Assembly (NCBI GenBank): GCA_964460315.1
Contig: CAYWPQ010000020.1
Location: 1-28,000, forward strand
DNA from: Lacustribacter sp964460315
GTDB taxonomy: Bacteria; Pseudomonadota; Gammaproteobacteria; Burkholderiales; Burkholderiaceae_A
Reading direction: 5' to 3'
DNA length: 28,000 nucleotides
Position numbers and translations under genes: made by a program. Below are positions 17,306-26,008 of this stretch, piece by piece. Under the pieces are notes generated by a model. That model was given only the letters and a program-made list of their open reading frames with translations. It made no database searches and had not been told where the DNA came from. Every line of letters starts with the position of its first letter. Position 1 is the stretch's first letter.

Positions 17306-18765
17306 TGTCATTTCTTGAAGCGGTCCAGGCCGTTGTCGGTCAGGCCGCCATCAAGACCTTGCCAGCTGATGTCGAACCTTATGCGGTGGACTGGCGTAAG
17401 CGATATGTTGGTAAGCCACTCGCCGTCGTTTTCCCTTCCAACACCCAACAGGTTGCCGACATCGTTCGGCTGGCGAATCAACATCAGGTCGCCCTGGTTC
17501 CTCAGGGCGGCAACACCGGACTTGCGGGCGGTGCCACACCGGACGCCTCGGGCCAGCAGCTGATTCTTTCACTTGCGCGCATGAACAAGGTTCGCGCGCA
17601 AGACCCGGAGAACAAAACCTTAACCGTTGAAGCGGGCGTGACCTTGCAGCGCGCCCAAGAACTTGCCGAAGCCATGGGTCTTTTATTCCCTTTAAGCCTT
17701 GGCGCCGAAGGCTCCGCCACGATTGGCGGCAACCTTGCAACCAATGCTGGGGGTACGGCCGTGCTTCGTTATGGCAATGCCCGTGATCTCTGCCTTGGGG
17801 TGGAGGTCGTGACGGCGTCGGGTGAAATCTGGAACGGACTTCGTGGCCTTCGCAAAGACAACACCGGCTATGACCTACGGGATTTGTTCATTGGTAGTGA
17901 AGGCACTCTGGGTTTGATTACCGCAGCGGTACTCAAACTTTTCCCCAAGCCGAAGGGCGTGATGACCGCGCTGGCCAAACTCCATTCGCCAGCGCATGCG
18001 CTTCGCCTGCTGCAGATTGCCCAGGCTCGATGTGATGCGGCCCTGACTGGCTTTGAGTTTATGTCACCGGTGAGCACCCAGCTGGTGGTTCAGTATTTCC
18101 CGGATGTTGCCCGCCATGGCGCGCAGGTGATTGGCGGCTCGGATCAAACCGCATCGGCCAGTGTGCTTCTTGAGATCTCGCATCCGGAATCGGAAGAGGC
18201 GGCCACGGACATGCTGGAACATGTGATGGCCAAAGCCCTGGAGGAAGGGGTGATCACTGACGCCATTGTGGCGCAGTCGGTGGCGCAGGCGAAAAACCTC
18301 TGGCATCTTCGCGAGACCATCACCCTCTCGGCGGCGGAAGACGGGCCGCACATTAAACATGACATCGCTCTGCCGATTTCATCGCTGGTGGCTTTTATTG
18401 AAGCCATGGATGCCGAGATGCTGCACGCCTACCCTGGTATTCGTCTGATCAACTTTGGTCACTTTGGTGATGGCAACCTGCACTACAACATTGCCCCGCC
18501 GCCCTCGTTGGCCAGTGGCCTTGACGCGGCGGCTCGACGTGCAACCTACGCCAGGTTTCTTCAAACCCATGAGGACGATATTCGCAGGCGAGTCCACGAC
18601 CGCGTCGTCGCGATGAATGGTTCCATCAGCGCCGAACACGGGCTGGGCCAGCTTCGCCGTGATGAGGCTAGGCATTACAAGAGTTCGGTCGAGCTTGAAC
18701 TGATGAAGGCGGTCAAGCGAGCGCTGGACCCCAACGGCCTTCTTAACCCTGGCAAAGTGCTGTAG
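17305..18765 (+). CDS. FAD-binding oxidoreductase, GlcD / D-2-hydroxyacid dehydrogenase type
   Basis: 486 aa. The FAD-binding domain shows VFPSNTQQVADIVRLA (42-57), PQGGNTGLAGGATPD (66-80) and GAEGSATIGGNLATNAGG in the middle. The C-terminal domain has FGHFGDGNLHYNI (about 384-396) and the end motif SAEHGLGQLRR...DPNGLLNPGKVL. These define the family of glycolate oxidase GlcD, D-lactate dehydrogenase and D-2-hydroxyglutarate dehydrogenase, which oxidise 2-hydroxy acids with FAD. The GHxGDGNLH motif resembles D-2-hydroxyglutarate dehydrogenases, but the exact substrate cannot be fixed. No glcE/glcF partner is adjacent, so a stand-alone enzyme is likely. Its ATG overlaps the efp stop, implying some co-expression. 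Confidence 0.88.
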   Translation: MSFLEAVQAVVGQAAIKTLPADVEPYAVDWRKRYVGKPLAVVFPSNTQQVADIVRLANQHQVALVPQGGNTGLAGGATPDASGQQLILSLARMNKVRAQDPENKTLTVEAGVTLQRAQELAEAMGLLFPLSLGAEGSATIGGNLATNAGGTAVLRYGNARDLCLGVEVVTASGEIWNGLRGLRKDNTGYDLRDLFIGSEGTLGLITAAVLKLFPKPKGVMTALAKLHSPAHALRLLQIAQARCDAALTGFEFMSPVSTQLVVQYFPDVARHGAQVIGGSDQTASASVLLEISHPESEEAATDMLEHVMAKALEEGVITDAIVAQSVAQAKNLWHLRETITLSAAEDGPHIKHDIALPISSLVAFIEAMDAEMLHAYPGIRLINFGHFGDGNLHYNIAPPPSLASGLDAAARRATYARFLQTHEDDIRRRVHDRVVAMNGSISAEHGLGQLRRDEARHYKSSVELELMKAVKRALDPNGLLNPGKVL

Positions 18766-18816
18766 TCGGGGCGAAGAAAAGCGGCGACAATACAGCAATC
18801 ACTCTCGGAGTTATCG

Positions 18817-20295
18817 ATGTCTTCTAAACCCCGCAACGCTGTGTTGAGGAATTTTGTTCCGGTGATTCTCTCTGGGGGGTCCGGTTCAAGGCTTTGGCCG
18901 TTGTCGCGTGCGCTGCGCCCCAAGCAGTTTTTAGAAATCACCGATCAACTCACACTTTTCCAGCTCACCCTTTCTCGACTCAATGGCCTGACGGATCCTC
19001 TTTCGCCGATCGTGGTGGCCAACGACGACCACCGTTTCTTGGTGGCGGAACAGTGCAAGTCTCAGGGGGTACATCCCAAGGCACTCATTCTTGAGCCTTG
19101 TGCACGCAATACCGCCCCTGCCATTGCTGTCGCGGCCATGGCCGCCCTCGATCATTCCGGGACATCCGCAGCGGCTGACGACAACGACCCCGTGCTTTTG
19201 GTGTTGCCCTCAGACCATGTCTTGAAGGACATCGCGGCCTTTCAAGCTGCTGTGACTGTTGGCTATCAGGCGGCATGCGAGGGTCTGATGGTCACTTTTG
19301 GCATCGTGCCCACTCAAGCGGAAACTGGCTATGGCTATGTCAAGTCGTCTTCGGAATCACCGTCTTCCGGCTGCCATCGAGTCGCAGCGTTTGTGGAAAA
19401 GCCTGATCTCGCCGCTGCCGAGGGCTACCTTCGCGAAGGCGGATACTTCTGGAACAGCGGTATGTTCATGTTCAAAGCCTCGACCTATCTTGACGAGTTG
19501 AAGGCCCATCAGCCACTGATGCTTGCGTCGTGTCAGAAGGCTTTGGCGGCCGCGAAAAGCGATCTTGATTTTGTTCGCCTTGATCAGGCGGCCTTCGAGC
19601 AGTCGCCTTCAGACTCCATTGACTATGCCGTGATGGAAAAAACCAAGAAGGCGGTGGTGGTGCCGCTTGACGCCGGCTGGAACGACGTCGGTGCCTGGTC
19701 TTCGGTCTGGCAGGTTCATACCCAAGATTCTCATGGCAATGCCACTCGTGGCGATGTCATGCTGGAAGGCGTGAAGAACTCCTATGTCCACGCGGATTAC
19801 CGGCTGGTTTCACTCCTGGGAGTGGAAGATCTGGTGGTGGTCGAAACCTCAGACGCGGTCTTGGTGGCGAGCAAAGACAAAGCCCAAGACGTTAAAAAAT
19901 TGGTGGATCGTCTGAAGGCGGAATCCCGCACCGAGCATCACAGCCACCGCGAGGTCTTTCGGCCATGGGGGTCGTATGACGCCATTGGTGTCGGTGATCG
20001 ATACCAGGTGAAACGCATTACCGTTAAACCTGGTGCGAAGCTGTCTTTGCAGATGCATCATCACCGTGCAGAACATTGGATCGTAGTGAGTGGAACAGCC
20101 TTGGTGACCTTGGCCGAGCGGCAGGTGCTGCTCAGTGAAAACCAGTCAATCTACATTCCTATCGGGGAGAAACACTCCTTGGAAAATCCAGGCAAGGTCA
20201 ACCTTGAACTGATCGAGGTGCAGTCTGGTTCCTATTTGGGTGAAGATGACATTGTTCGTTTTGAAGACCGTTATGGCAGGGCGGCCAAGCCATGA
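18817..20295 (+). CDS. manC: Bifunctional mannose-1-phosphate guanylyltransferase / mannose-6-phosphate isomerase
   Basis: 492 aa, type II PMI-GMP. The N-terminal nucleotidyltransferase has ILSGGSGSRLWPLSRALRPK (17-36) and FVEKPDLAAAEGYL; the C-terminal cupin starts near FRPWGSYDAI (about 381) and holds the metal ligands in LQMHHHRAEHWIVVSG. It converts fructose-6-P to mannose-6-P and mannose-1-P plus GTP to GDP-mannose, for exopolysaccharide or O-antigen. Phosphomannomutase, the middle step, is not in the window. The SD CGGAG (18806-18810) is 6 nt before the ATG. galE overlaps its end by 4 bp. It is also annotated algA, cpsB or xanB in other species. Confidence 0.96.
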   Translation: MSSKPRNAVLRNFVPVILSGGSGSRLWPLSRALRPKQFLEITDQLTLFQLTLSRLNGLTDPLSPIVVANDDHRFLVAEQCKSQGVHPKALILEPCARNTAPAIAVAAMAALDHSGTSAAADDNDPVLLVLPSDHVLKDIAAFQAAVTVGYQAACEGLMVTFGIVPTQAETGYGYVKSSSESPSSGCHRVAAFVEKPDLAAAEGYLREGGYFWNSGMFMFKASTYLDELKAHQPLMLASCQKALAAAKSDLDFVRLDQAAFEQSPSDSIDYAVMEKTKKAVVVPLDAGWNDVGAWSSVWQVHTQDSHGNATRGDVMLEGVKNSYVHADYRLVSLLGVEDLVVVETSDAVLVASKDKAQDVKKLVDRLKAESRTEHHSHREVFRPWGSYDAIGVGDRYQVKRITVKPGAKLSLQMHHHRAEHWIVVSGTALVTLAERQVLLSENQSIYIPIGEKHSLENPGKVNLELIEVQSGSYLGEDDIVRFEDRYGRAAKP

Positions 20296-21311
20296 ACATT
20301 CTTCTCACGGGTGGTGCGGGCTATATCGGCAGTCATACGGCGGTGGCGCTTTCCGCCGCGGGGCTGAATCCGGTTTTGCTGGATGATTTTTCGAATAGCC
20401 ACCCCGAAGTCCTCAATCGCCTTCACACCATCACCGGCCGAAATCTTCCGCTCATTCAAGGCGATGTCGCGAATGTTGCTTTGGTTGCCGATCTTTTAAG
20501 GCAGCATCAGATTCAGGCCGTGATTCATTTCGCCGCCTTCAAGGCGGTGGGTGAATCAGTTCAGCAGCCTTTGAAGTACTACCGCAACAACATGGGTGGT
20601 CTGTTGGGCTTGCTTGAAGCGATGACGCTTGTTGGCTGCAAGAAACTTGTGTTTTCAAGCAGCTGCACGGTTTATGGCGAACCCGCAAAAGTTCCGGTCA
20701 CTGAAGACATGCCCACGGGTTACACCAATCCTTATGGCCATACGAAACTCATGGGCGAGCAGGTTCTGCAGTCCATGGCGGCGCTTGACCCATCTTGGAA
20801 GGTTGCCATTCTTCGTTATTTCAACCCGGTGGGCGCCCATGAAAGCGGGCTCATTGGTGAAGACCCCGTTGGGATTCCCAACAATTTAATGCCCTTCGTG
20901 GCCAGGGTCGCAGCCGGACGACTTGGCCGGGTCCAGGTGTTTGGTCGCGACTACCCAACGATTGATGGCACGGGGGTGCGAGACTACATTCATGTGATGG
21001 ACCTCGCCGAAGGACACCTTGCCTCGCTCAACGCCCTGGATTCGGTAGGGGGGCACTTGGTGAATCTGGGTACGGGTCAGGGTTCGAGCGTGCTCGAGGT
21101 GATCGCCGCTTATTCGAAGGCAGCAGGCCGTGAGATCCCTTTTGATTTGGTGGCGCGCAGGCCTGGAGACATTGCCTCGGCCTACGCCGACCCAAGCCTC
21201 GCCAAGCATCTTCTCGGATGGTCATCGAAGCGAGACCTGATCGAAATGTGTCGAAGCAGCTGGAACTGGCAGATTAAAAACCCAGCAGGGTACGGCCCCG
21301 AATCGGGGTAG
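20292..21311 (+). CDS. galE: UDP-glucose 4-epimerase
   Basis: 339 aa short-chain dehydrogenase-fold enzyme that interconverts UDP-glucose and UDP-galactose with bound NAD. The NAD motif GGAGYIGSH is at 7-15. The catalytic triad residues are visible as FSSSCTVYGE (Ser124) and NPYGHTK (Tyr148, Lys152), with the usual RYFNPVGAH and VRDYIHVMDLA segments. Length and positions match E. coli GalE. The ATG overlaps the manC stop (ATGA). It supplies UDP-galactose, and with manC suggests a surface polysaccharide. A short GC-rich palindrome, CCCCG-AAT-CGGGG (21296-21308), covers the last codons. Confidence 0.96.
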   Translation: MNILLTGGAGYIGSHTAVALSAAGLNPVLLDDFSNSHPEVLNRLHTITGRNLPLIQGDVANVALVADLLRQHQIQAVIHFAAFKAVGESVQQPLKYYRNNMGGLLGLLEAMTLVGCKKLVFSSSCTVYGEPAKVPVTEDMPTGYTNPYGHTKLMGEQVLQSMAALDPSWKVAILRYFNPVGAHESGLIGEDPVGIPNNLMPFVARVAAGRLGRVQVFGRDYPTIDGTGVRDYIHVMDLAEGHLASLNALDSVGGHLVNLGTGQGSSVLEVIAAYSKAAGREIPFDLVARRPGDIASAYADPSLAKHLLGWSSKRDLIEMCRSSWNWQIKNPAGYGPESG

Positions 21312-21444
21312 TCCCAGACCATCGAATGAACCTAAATCAGGAAGAAAGCGAGATAAGTCCTTGATTTTTTGAGGTTTGTGTTAGAAACTCGGGGCCGAAT
21401 GACCTTCCTTATCCAGAACAACTGTCATCCTTGCTGACCAGTGA
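21312..21444. other. Intergenic gap galE to NTF2-like gene, possible weak promoter
   Basis: 133 nt, more AT-rich than the neighbours. TTGATT at 21361-21366 followed after 17 nt by GAAACT (21384-21389) is a possible plus-strand promoter with a leader of about 50 nt. No small ORF, terminator with U-run or RNA gene is apparent. Confidence 0.3.
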
Positions 21445-22104
21445 ATGACTAAGTTTGAGCATCCTCTTAGCGCCGATTCGTGTGCGCCACCGCTTCTGAC
21501 TGAGTCCAGTCAGGAACAGTTTTCGACTCGCGTTCGGAATTGGATTATTGCGGCTGTCGTTGTTTTTGTGTCGGTCATTGTGGCCTTGGCCCTGGCTCGA
21601 GTGGGTGAGGGCGAGGATGTGAACAGCGCGGAGTATCGCTTCAAGGCGGCCTCGGTGGGCACGCAGCCAAGTGCGCCGCTGGTGAAAGCACCGGTTGGCA
21701 TCCCCTCTGAAACGGTTGCCGCGCCGTCATCGGGCAAGGCCACACCTCGGGAAGCCCCGGCAAACAAGGGTTTCACAGTCACTCAGGCTGAACAGTCAAT
21801 GAAACTGTGGGTAGAATTGTGGTCCGCACGACGCACGGACGACTATCTGAAGCTCTTTGATCCAAGCTTTCCCAATCGAGACGCTTACGTCAAGAATCGT
21901 GCAGCAAGAATCGCCGCAGCCAAATTTATCGAAGTGCGGATTGAGTCGCCAGTGTTTAAAGAACTTGGAAATCATGAAATCGCTGTTGAATTTATTCATC
22001 ACTACCGATCCGACACCTTTCAAAGTCGTGACCGTAAAGAACTGGTCTGGCGGCTGTCTGCCGAAGGCCCAAGGATTGTTCGTGAGCGAAATCTTCCAAA
22101 CTAA
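21445..22104 (+). CDS. Single-pass membrane protein with C-terminal NTF2-like domain, function unknown
   Basis: 219 aa. Residues 1-31 are polar, 33-51 form one hydrophobic span (IIAAVVVFVSVIVALALA), 70-110 are a Pro/Ala/Ser-rich linker, and 113-215 resemble the NTF2-like fold seen in Cds6-type domains (MKLWVELWSARRTDDYLKLF, then a RAARIAAAKFIEVRIESP strand and a closing VEFIHHYRSD...ELVWRL). The positive-inside rule (RVRN before the span) suggests the C-terminal domain is periplasmic. No catalytic residues are evident; such domains often bind small ligands or cell-wall components. The start has no clear SD. A small HTH-membrane gene follows after 33 nt on the same strand, so the two may act together. 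Confidence 0.7.
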   Translation: MTKFEHPLSADSCAPPLLTESSQEQFSTRVRNWIIAAVVVFVSVIVALALARVGEGEDVNSAEYRFKAASVGTQPSAPLVKAPVGIPSETVAAPSSGKATPREAPANKGFTVTQAEQSMKLWVELWSARRTDDYLKLFDPSFPNRDAYVKNRAARIAAAKFIEVRIESPVFKELGNHEIAVEFIHHYRSDTFQSRDRKELVWRLSAEGPRIVRERNLPN

Positions 22105-22137
22105 CTTTTCGGAAATCCATCGAGAGCCACTGCCCAC

Positions 22138-22527
22138 ATGAGCCAGCGCCGCGAAATTTCCTCTTTGCTTCGAATGGCTCGAGAGGCCCAGCGCCTTGAC
22201 ATTCGAACACTCTCTCGTCGGTCGGGGGTCCATCAGTCGCATCTTCTTGCCATTGAGGAAGGGCGCTCGGCATCATTTCATAATGTCTATTACTGCAAGG
22301 TTGCAGTCATGGCCTATGCCAAAGCCGTCGCTCGGCGTGACCAGGTGACGGCCCTTTGGAACGACGAGGATTGGGAGCGAGACGCCTGGTCCGAAGACGC
22401 CGATGGCTTCGGCGGGCGACAGGGGCAAGGCGTGGACCTTGCCATTATTCGAACACCCATGCATTACTTCGTCACGTTCTCAGTGGCGGTGGCGCTGGTC
22501 TTGTTGCTGAATAACCTGCGTTATTAA
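22138..22527 (+). CDS. Small RodZ-like helix-turn-helix protein with C-terminal membrane anchor
   Basis: 129 aa. Residues 7-65 match the RodZ-type cytoplasmic HTH (ISSLLRMAREAQRLDIRTLS, then SGVHQSHLLAIEEGR and YYCKVAVMAYAKAV). Residues 75-100 are acidic and Gly-rich, and 109-126 (HYFVTFSVAVALVLLLNN) form a membrane span ending three residues before the C terminus. Full RodZ proteins are about 250-340 aa and have a periplasmic domain, absent here. By analogy it could tether a cytoskeletal or DNA partner to the inner membrane, but this is inference. It lies 33 nt after the NTF2-like gene and its stop is 23 nt from the convergent rfbC stop, with no terminator between. Confidence 0.7.
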   Translation: MSQRREISSLLRMAREAQRLDIRTLSRRSGVHQSHLLAIEEGRSASFHNVYYCKVAVMAYAKAVARRDQVTALWNDEDWERDAWSEDADGFGGRQGQGVDLAIIRTPMHYFVTFSVAVALVLLLNNLRY

Positions 22528-22550
22528 ACCTTAACCAATTCACAACCCAT

Positions 22551-23114
22551 CTAGTCAAAGACCGGACTGTCCGCCAAGCAGCGGGCGGCTTGGTCTCGCG
22601 GAGACAAGATCAGTCCCTGATCAATGGGCCATTCAATTCCAATGGATGCGTCGTTCCAGGCCACGGATGATTCCGATTCCGGGTGGTAGTAATCGGTGGC
22701 CTTGTAAAGAAAATCGGTGCCGTCTTCCAGAACAACAAAGCCGTGTCCAAAACCGGGCGGAATCCAGAGCATCTCGCCACGGCGATCATTCAATTCATAG
22801 CCTGCCCAGCGACCAAAGGTTGGCGATGAGCGACGAAGGTCGACCGCCACATCCCAGACCGCGCCTTTCGCGACGCGAACCAATTTACCCTGGGCGTGGG
22901 GCTCGCGCTGAAAGTGGATACCGCGCAGAACACCTCGATTGGAACGTGAGTGATTGTCTTGCACGAACTGGATGGTTAGCCCGGTCGCTTCGTTGAAGTT
23001 TTTCTGGTTGAAGCTCTCAAGGAAAAATCCGCGCTCATCCCCAAAGACCTTGGCCTGAATGAGAAGGACATCGTGAAAGGGTGCGAGTGGCTTGACCGTA
23101 AGGTTGCTTGACAT
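22551..23114 (-). CDS. rfbC: dTDP-4-dehydrorhamnose 3,5-epimerase
   Basis: 187 aa from the ATG at 23114, which overlaps the rfbA stop (TGATG); a TTG one codon earlier is in frame but less likely. RmlC is a cupin that epimerises C3 and C5 of dTDP-4-keto-6-deoxyglucose, third step of dTDP-L-rhamnose synthesis. Family motifs: VFGDERGFFLESFNQ (23-37), QDNHSRSNRGVLRGIHFQ (52-69) with the catalytic His67, and WIPPGFGHGFVVLED. Length is typical (about 180-185). Last gene of the hns-rfbBDAC run. Confidence 0.97.
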   Translation of the reverse strand: MSSNLTVKPLAPFHDVLLIQAKVFGDERGFFLESFNQKNFNEATGLTIQFVQDNHSRSNRGVLRGIHFQREPHAQGKLVRVAKGAVWDVAVDLRRSSPTFGRWAGYELNDRRGEMLWIPPGFGHGFVVLEDGTDFLYKATDYYHPESESSVAWNDASIGIEWPIDQGLILSPRDQAARCLADSPVFD

Positions 23115-23995
23115 CAAAACACCCGATCATTCAAAAGATCGAGAAGGTAGCGGCCATAGCCACTTTTGGCGAGGGGTTGTGCAAGCGCCTCAAGCTCTTC
23201 GTTGGTGATCCATTGTTGACGCCATGCAATTTCTTCGGGGCAGGCAACCTTTAGGCCTTGCCGTTTTTCAATCGTCTGGATGAACTGCCCCGCCTCAAGC
23301 AGAGACTCATGGGTGCCTGTATCGAGCCAGGCATGGCCTCGGCCCATGACCTCGACATCCAGTTTGCCTTGTTCTAGGTAATGACGATTCACATCGGTGA
23401 TCTCAAGTTCACCACGTGCCGATGGCTTCAGTGATTTGGCAATATCAATCACCTGTTGATCATAGAAATAAAGCCCTGTGATGGCGTACCGTGACTTTGG
23501 TTGCAGCGGTTTTTCCTCAAGCGAAACGGCACGACCTTGGCTGTCAAATTCCACCACGCCATAGCGTTCAGGGTCTTGAACGGGATAGGCAAAGATACTG
23601 GCTCCTGACGTTCGCTTGTCCGCCTGTCGCAGAGATACGGCAAGGTCATGACCGTAGAAGACGTTGTCACCAAGAATCAATGCGCTGGCGTGATCACCGA
23701 GAAATTTCTCCCCAATGATGAACGCCTGTGCAAGGCCGTCGGGCGAGGGCTGAATGGCGTAACGAAGAGAGAGCCCCCATTGGCTGCCATTTCCCAAGAG
23801 CTGTTCAAATCGGGGTGTGTCTTGCGGGGTGGAGATGACCAAAATGTCTCGAATGCCTGCAAGCATCAGTGTCGTCAGCGGATAAAACACCATGGGCTTG
23901 TCATAGATGGGCAGGAGTTGCTTGGACACCGCCAGTGTTGCCGGATGAAGCCGCGTGCCTGAACCGCCCGCGAGAATAATTCCTTTACGATTCAT
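23114..23995 (-). CDS. rfbA: Glucose-1-phosphate thymidylyltransferase
   Basis: 293 aa, the standard RmlA length. Forms dTDP-glucose from dTTP and glucose 1-phosphate, the entry step to dTDP-L-rhamnose, and is often feedback-inhibited by the end product. The signature LAGGSGTRLHPATLAVSKQL is at 8-27, followed by YDKPMVFYPLTTLMLAGIRD (31-50) and ILGDNVFYGHDL. It overlaps rfbD by 11 bp and rfbC by one base. Confidence 0.97.
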   Translation of the reverse strand: MNRKGIILAGGSGTRLHPATLAVSKQLLPIYDKPMVFYPLTTLMLAGIRDILVISTPQDTPRFEQLLGNGSQWGLSLRYAIQPSPDGLAQAFIIGEKFLGDHASALILGDNVFYGHDLAVSLRQADKRTSGASIFAYPVQDPERYGVVEFDSQGRAVSLEEKPLQPKSRYAITGLYFYDQQVIDIAKSLKPSARGELEITDVNRHYLEQGKLDVEVMGRGHAWLDTGTHESLLEAGQFIQTIEKRQGLKVACPEEIAWRQQWITNEELEALAQPLAKSGYGRYLLDLLNDRVF

Positions 23996-24929
23996 CTTGG
24001 TCGTCCTCGGATTCGTCTTCGGAAAAGTTCAGCAAACGGCCAACCGTCATGGCGACATCGTCTTGCCAATCCGGAGCCTCCACACCAAGCAGCTTCGTCA
24101 GTTTTGAATGGTCGAGCCTGGAGTTTTTAGGCCGCATGGCCTTGGTGGGGAAGTTGCTGCTGCTAACAGGTGTAATTTGTTGGCAGGCTTTCGCATGGCC
24201 ATGGGACTTGGCGGTGTTGATCACGAGCTTGGCGTATTCGAACCAATTGGTGGTGCCATGGGCGGTGCAGTGATAGATGCCCGATTCAAGGGGTTTGGTC
24301 TGGCTTGAGCCAAAACCTGGTGTGGCCAGATTCATCAGATCAAGTGTCGCCAGCGATACCGTGTCCACATGCGTAGGGGTTCCCCATTGGTCATTGACCA
24401 CCTTGATTTCTTCGCGTTCAGAGGCAAGCTGAATCATTTTCGTCAAGAAGTTATCGCCATGTTCGCTGTAGAGCCAGCTTGTGCGAAGAATGAGATAACG
24501 GCCGTTGACCTGCATGATGGCTTCTTCGCCAGCACGCTTACTTCGGCCGTAAACGGAGACCGGCTGACAGACATCAGACTCATTCCATGGCCGTTCGCCG
24601 TCACCACTAAAGACATAATCCGTGGAGTAATGAATAAGCCATGCGTTAATTTTTTGGGTGACTTGCGCAAGCACCCCGGGTGCTCTGGCGTTCACGGATA
24701 AGGCCGTGTCCTCGTCATCTTCCGCCTGATCAACCGCGGTATAGGCGGCCGCGTTAATGACGAAGCTTGGTCGAAGATCCATCAATGTTTCAGTGATGCC
24801 TGCTGTGTTGGTCAGGTCGCCACAATAATCTTGGCTGTCGCGGTGAAGGAAGACATGCTCTGGCATGTCTCCAAGCTGTGCCTGAAGCGACTGGCCAAGC
24901 TGCCCCTGCGCGCCAAACACCACAATCAT
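23985..24929 (-). CDS. rfbD: dTDP-4-dehydrorhamnose reductase with acidic C-terminal tail
   Basis: 314 aa. Reduces dTDP-4-keto-L-rhamnose with NAD(P)H to dTDP-L-rhamnose, the last step. Nucleotide-binding GAQGQLGQSL is at 6-15; STDYVFSGDGE and VYGRSKRAGEE carry the SDR Thr/Tyr/Lys residues. RmlD is usually about 290-300 aa; here the last residues, EDESEDDQDES, form a short, strongly acidic tail. The end of the gene overlaps the rfbA start by 11 bp. The ATG overlaps the rfbB stop by 4 bp. Confidence 0.96.
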   Translation of the reverse strand: MIVVFGAQGQLGQSLQAQLGDMPEHVFLHRDSQDYCGDLTNTAGITETLMDLRPSFVINAAAYTAVDQAEDDEDTALSVNARAPGVLAQVTQKINAWLIHYSTDYVFSGDGERPWNESDVCQPVSVYGRSKRAGEEAIMQVNGRYLILRTSWLYSEHGDNFLTKMIQLASEREEIKVVNDQWGTPTHVDTVSLATLDLMNLATPGFGSSQTKPLESGIYHCTAHGTTNWFEYAKLVINTAKSHGHAKACQQITPVSSSNFPTKAMRPKNSRLDHSKLTKLLGVEAPDWQDDVAMTVGRLLNFSEDESEDDQDES

Positions 24930-25999
24930 GAAGCCACCTTCCCGAACAACGTTTTTCTCTGCACGTCTTGAACCCAGCCCTGATGGCTGAGGTACCAGCG
25001 AACGGTCTTTTCAATGCCGCTGGCAAAGGTCTCTTTGGGCTTCCATTGAAGCTCATTGGCGATCTTGGTGGCGTCAATGGCGTATCGGCGGTCGTGCCCG
25101 GGACGATCGGGAACCAAGCGGATGAGATGCGAATGAGCGCCACCCGCTTGTTTCGCGGTCTCTGGCGAGAGCCGATCAAGATGACCACAGATTGTTTTGA
25201 CAATCTCGATATTAGGAATTTCGTTCCAGCCACCGATGTTATAGACCTCGCCGGGGGTGCCTTTGGCCAAGACGGTTCGAATGGCGCTGCAATGATCGCT
25301 CACATAAAGCCAGTCGCGAACATTGAGCCCATCCCCATAAATGGGCAAGGGAAGTCCGGCCAATGCATTACGGATCACCAAAGGAATCAGCTTTTCCGGA
25401 AATTGATAGGGGCCGTAATTATTCGAACAGTTGGTGGTGAGTACCGGAAGACCATAGGTGTGGTGCCAGGCGCGAACCAGGTGGTCGCTGGCCGCCTTGC
25501 TTGCTGAATAAGGACTGTTGGGCTGATAAGGGGTGGTCTCGGTGAAGGCTGGGTCTTGCGGAAGGAGTGACCCATAGACTTCGTCGGTGCTGACATGCAG
25601 AAACCGAAATTGCTCAGCATCCGATGGACTCAGGCTTTTCCAGTAGCCTAATGCCGCCTGCAGCAGTGTGAACGTTCCTTGAATATTGGTTCGAATGAAT
25701 TCCGCAGGCCCTTCAATGGAGCGGTCCACATGAGATTCGGCTGCGAAATGCACGATGGCCCTTGGCCGGTGTTCCCTAAGCAACTTGGCGACCAGGCTGG
25801 CGTCCGCGATATCCCCTTGAACAAGCTGATGGCTGGGATGGCCGGAAAGCGAGGACAGATTTTCTGGATGCCCGGCGTAGGTGAGAAGATCTAAATTGAT
25901 AATGCCTTCGGGCGGCAGGCCCGCAGTGTCATGATTTTGAAACCAATCGAGCACAAAATTTGAGCCAATAAAACCTGCTCCGCCAGTCACCAGCAACAT
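24926..25999 (-). CDS. rfbB: dTDP-glucose 4,6-dehydratase
   Basis: 357 aa extended SDR enzyme that converts dTDP-glucose to dTDP-4-keto-6-deoxyglucose, step two of dTDP-L-rhamnose synthesis. GGAGFIGSNF is at 6-15, HFAAESHVDRSI at 84-95, STDEVYG at 137-143 (the catalytic Asp-Glu pair), YSASK at 164-168 (Tyr164, Lys168), and NCSNNYGPYQFPEKLIPL follows. All fit RmlB. It begins only 9 nt after the hns stop, with a weak SD, so it most likely depends on transcription entering from hns. Confidence 0.97.
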   Translation of the reverse strand: MLLVTGGAGFIGSNFVLDWFQNHDTAGLPPEGIINLDLLTYAGHPENLSSLSGHPSHQLVQGDIADASLVAKLLREHRPRAIVHFAAESHVDRSIEGPAEFIRTNIQGTFTLLQAALGYWKSLSPSDAEQFRFLHVSTDEVYGSLLPQDPAFTETTPYQPNSPYSASKAASDHLVRAWHHTYGLPVLTTNCSNNYGPYQFPEKLIPLVIRNALAGLPLPIYGDGLNVRDWLYVSDHCSAIRTVLAKGTPGEVYNIGGWNEIPNIEIVKTICGHLDRLSPETAKQAGGAHSHLIRLVPDRPGHDRRYAIDATKIANELQWKPKETFASGIEKTVRWYLSHQGWVQDVQRKTLFGKVAS

Positions 26000-26008
26000 G
26001 ATGGACTT

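Noticed and set aside
21296..21308. CCCCG-AAT-CGGGG hairpin at the galE end as a terminator
   Set aside because: Only 5 bp, 3-nt loop, within the last codons and not followed by a U-run.
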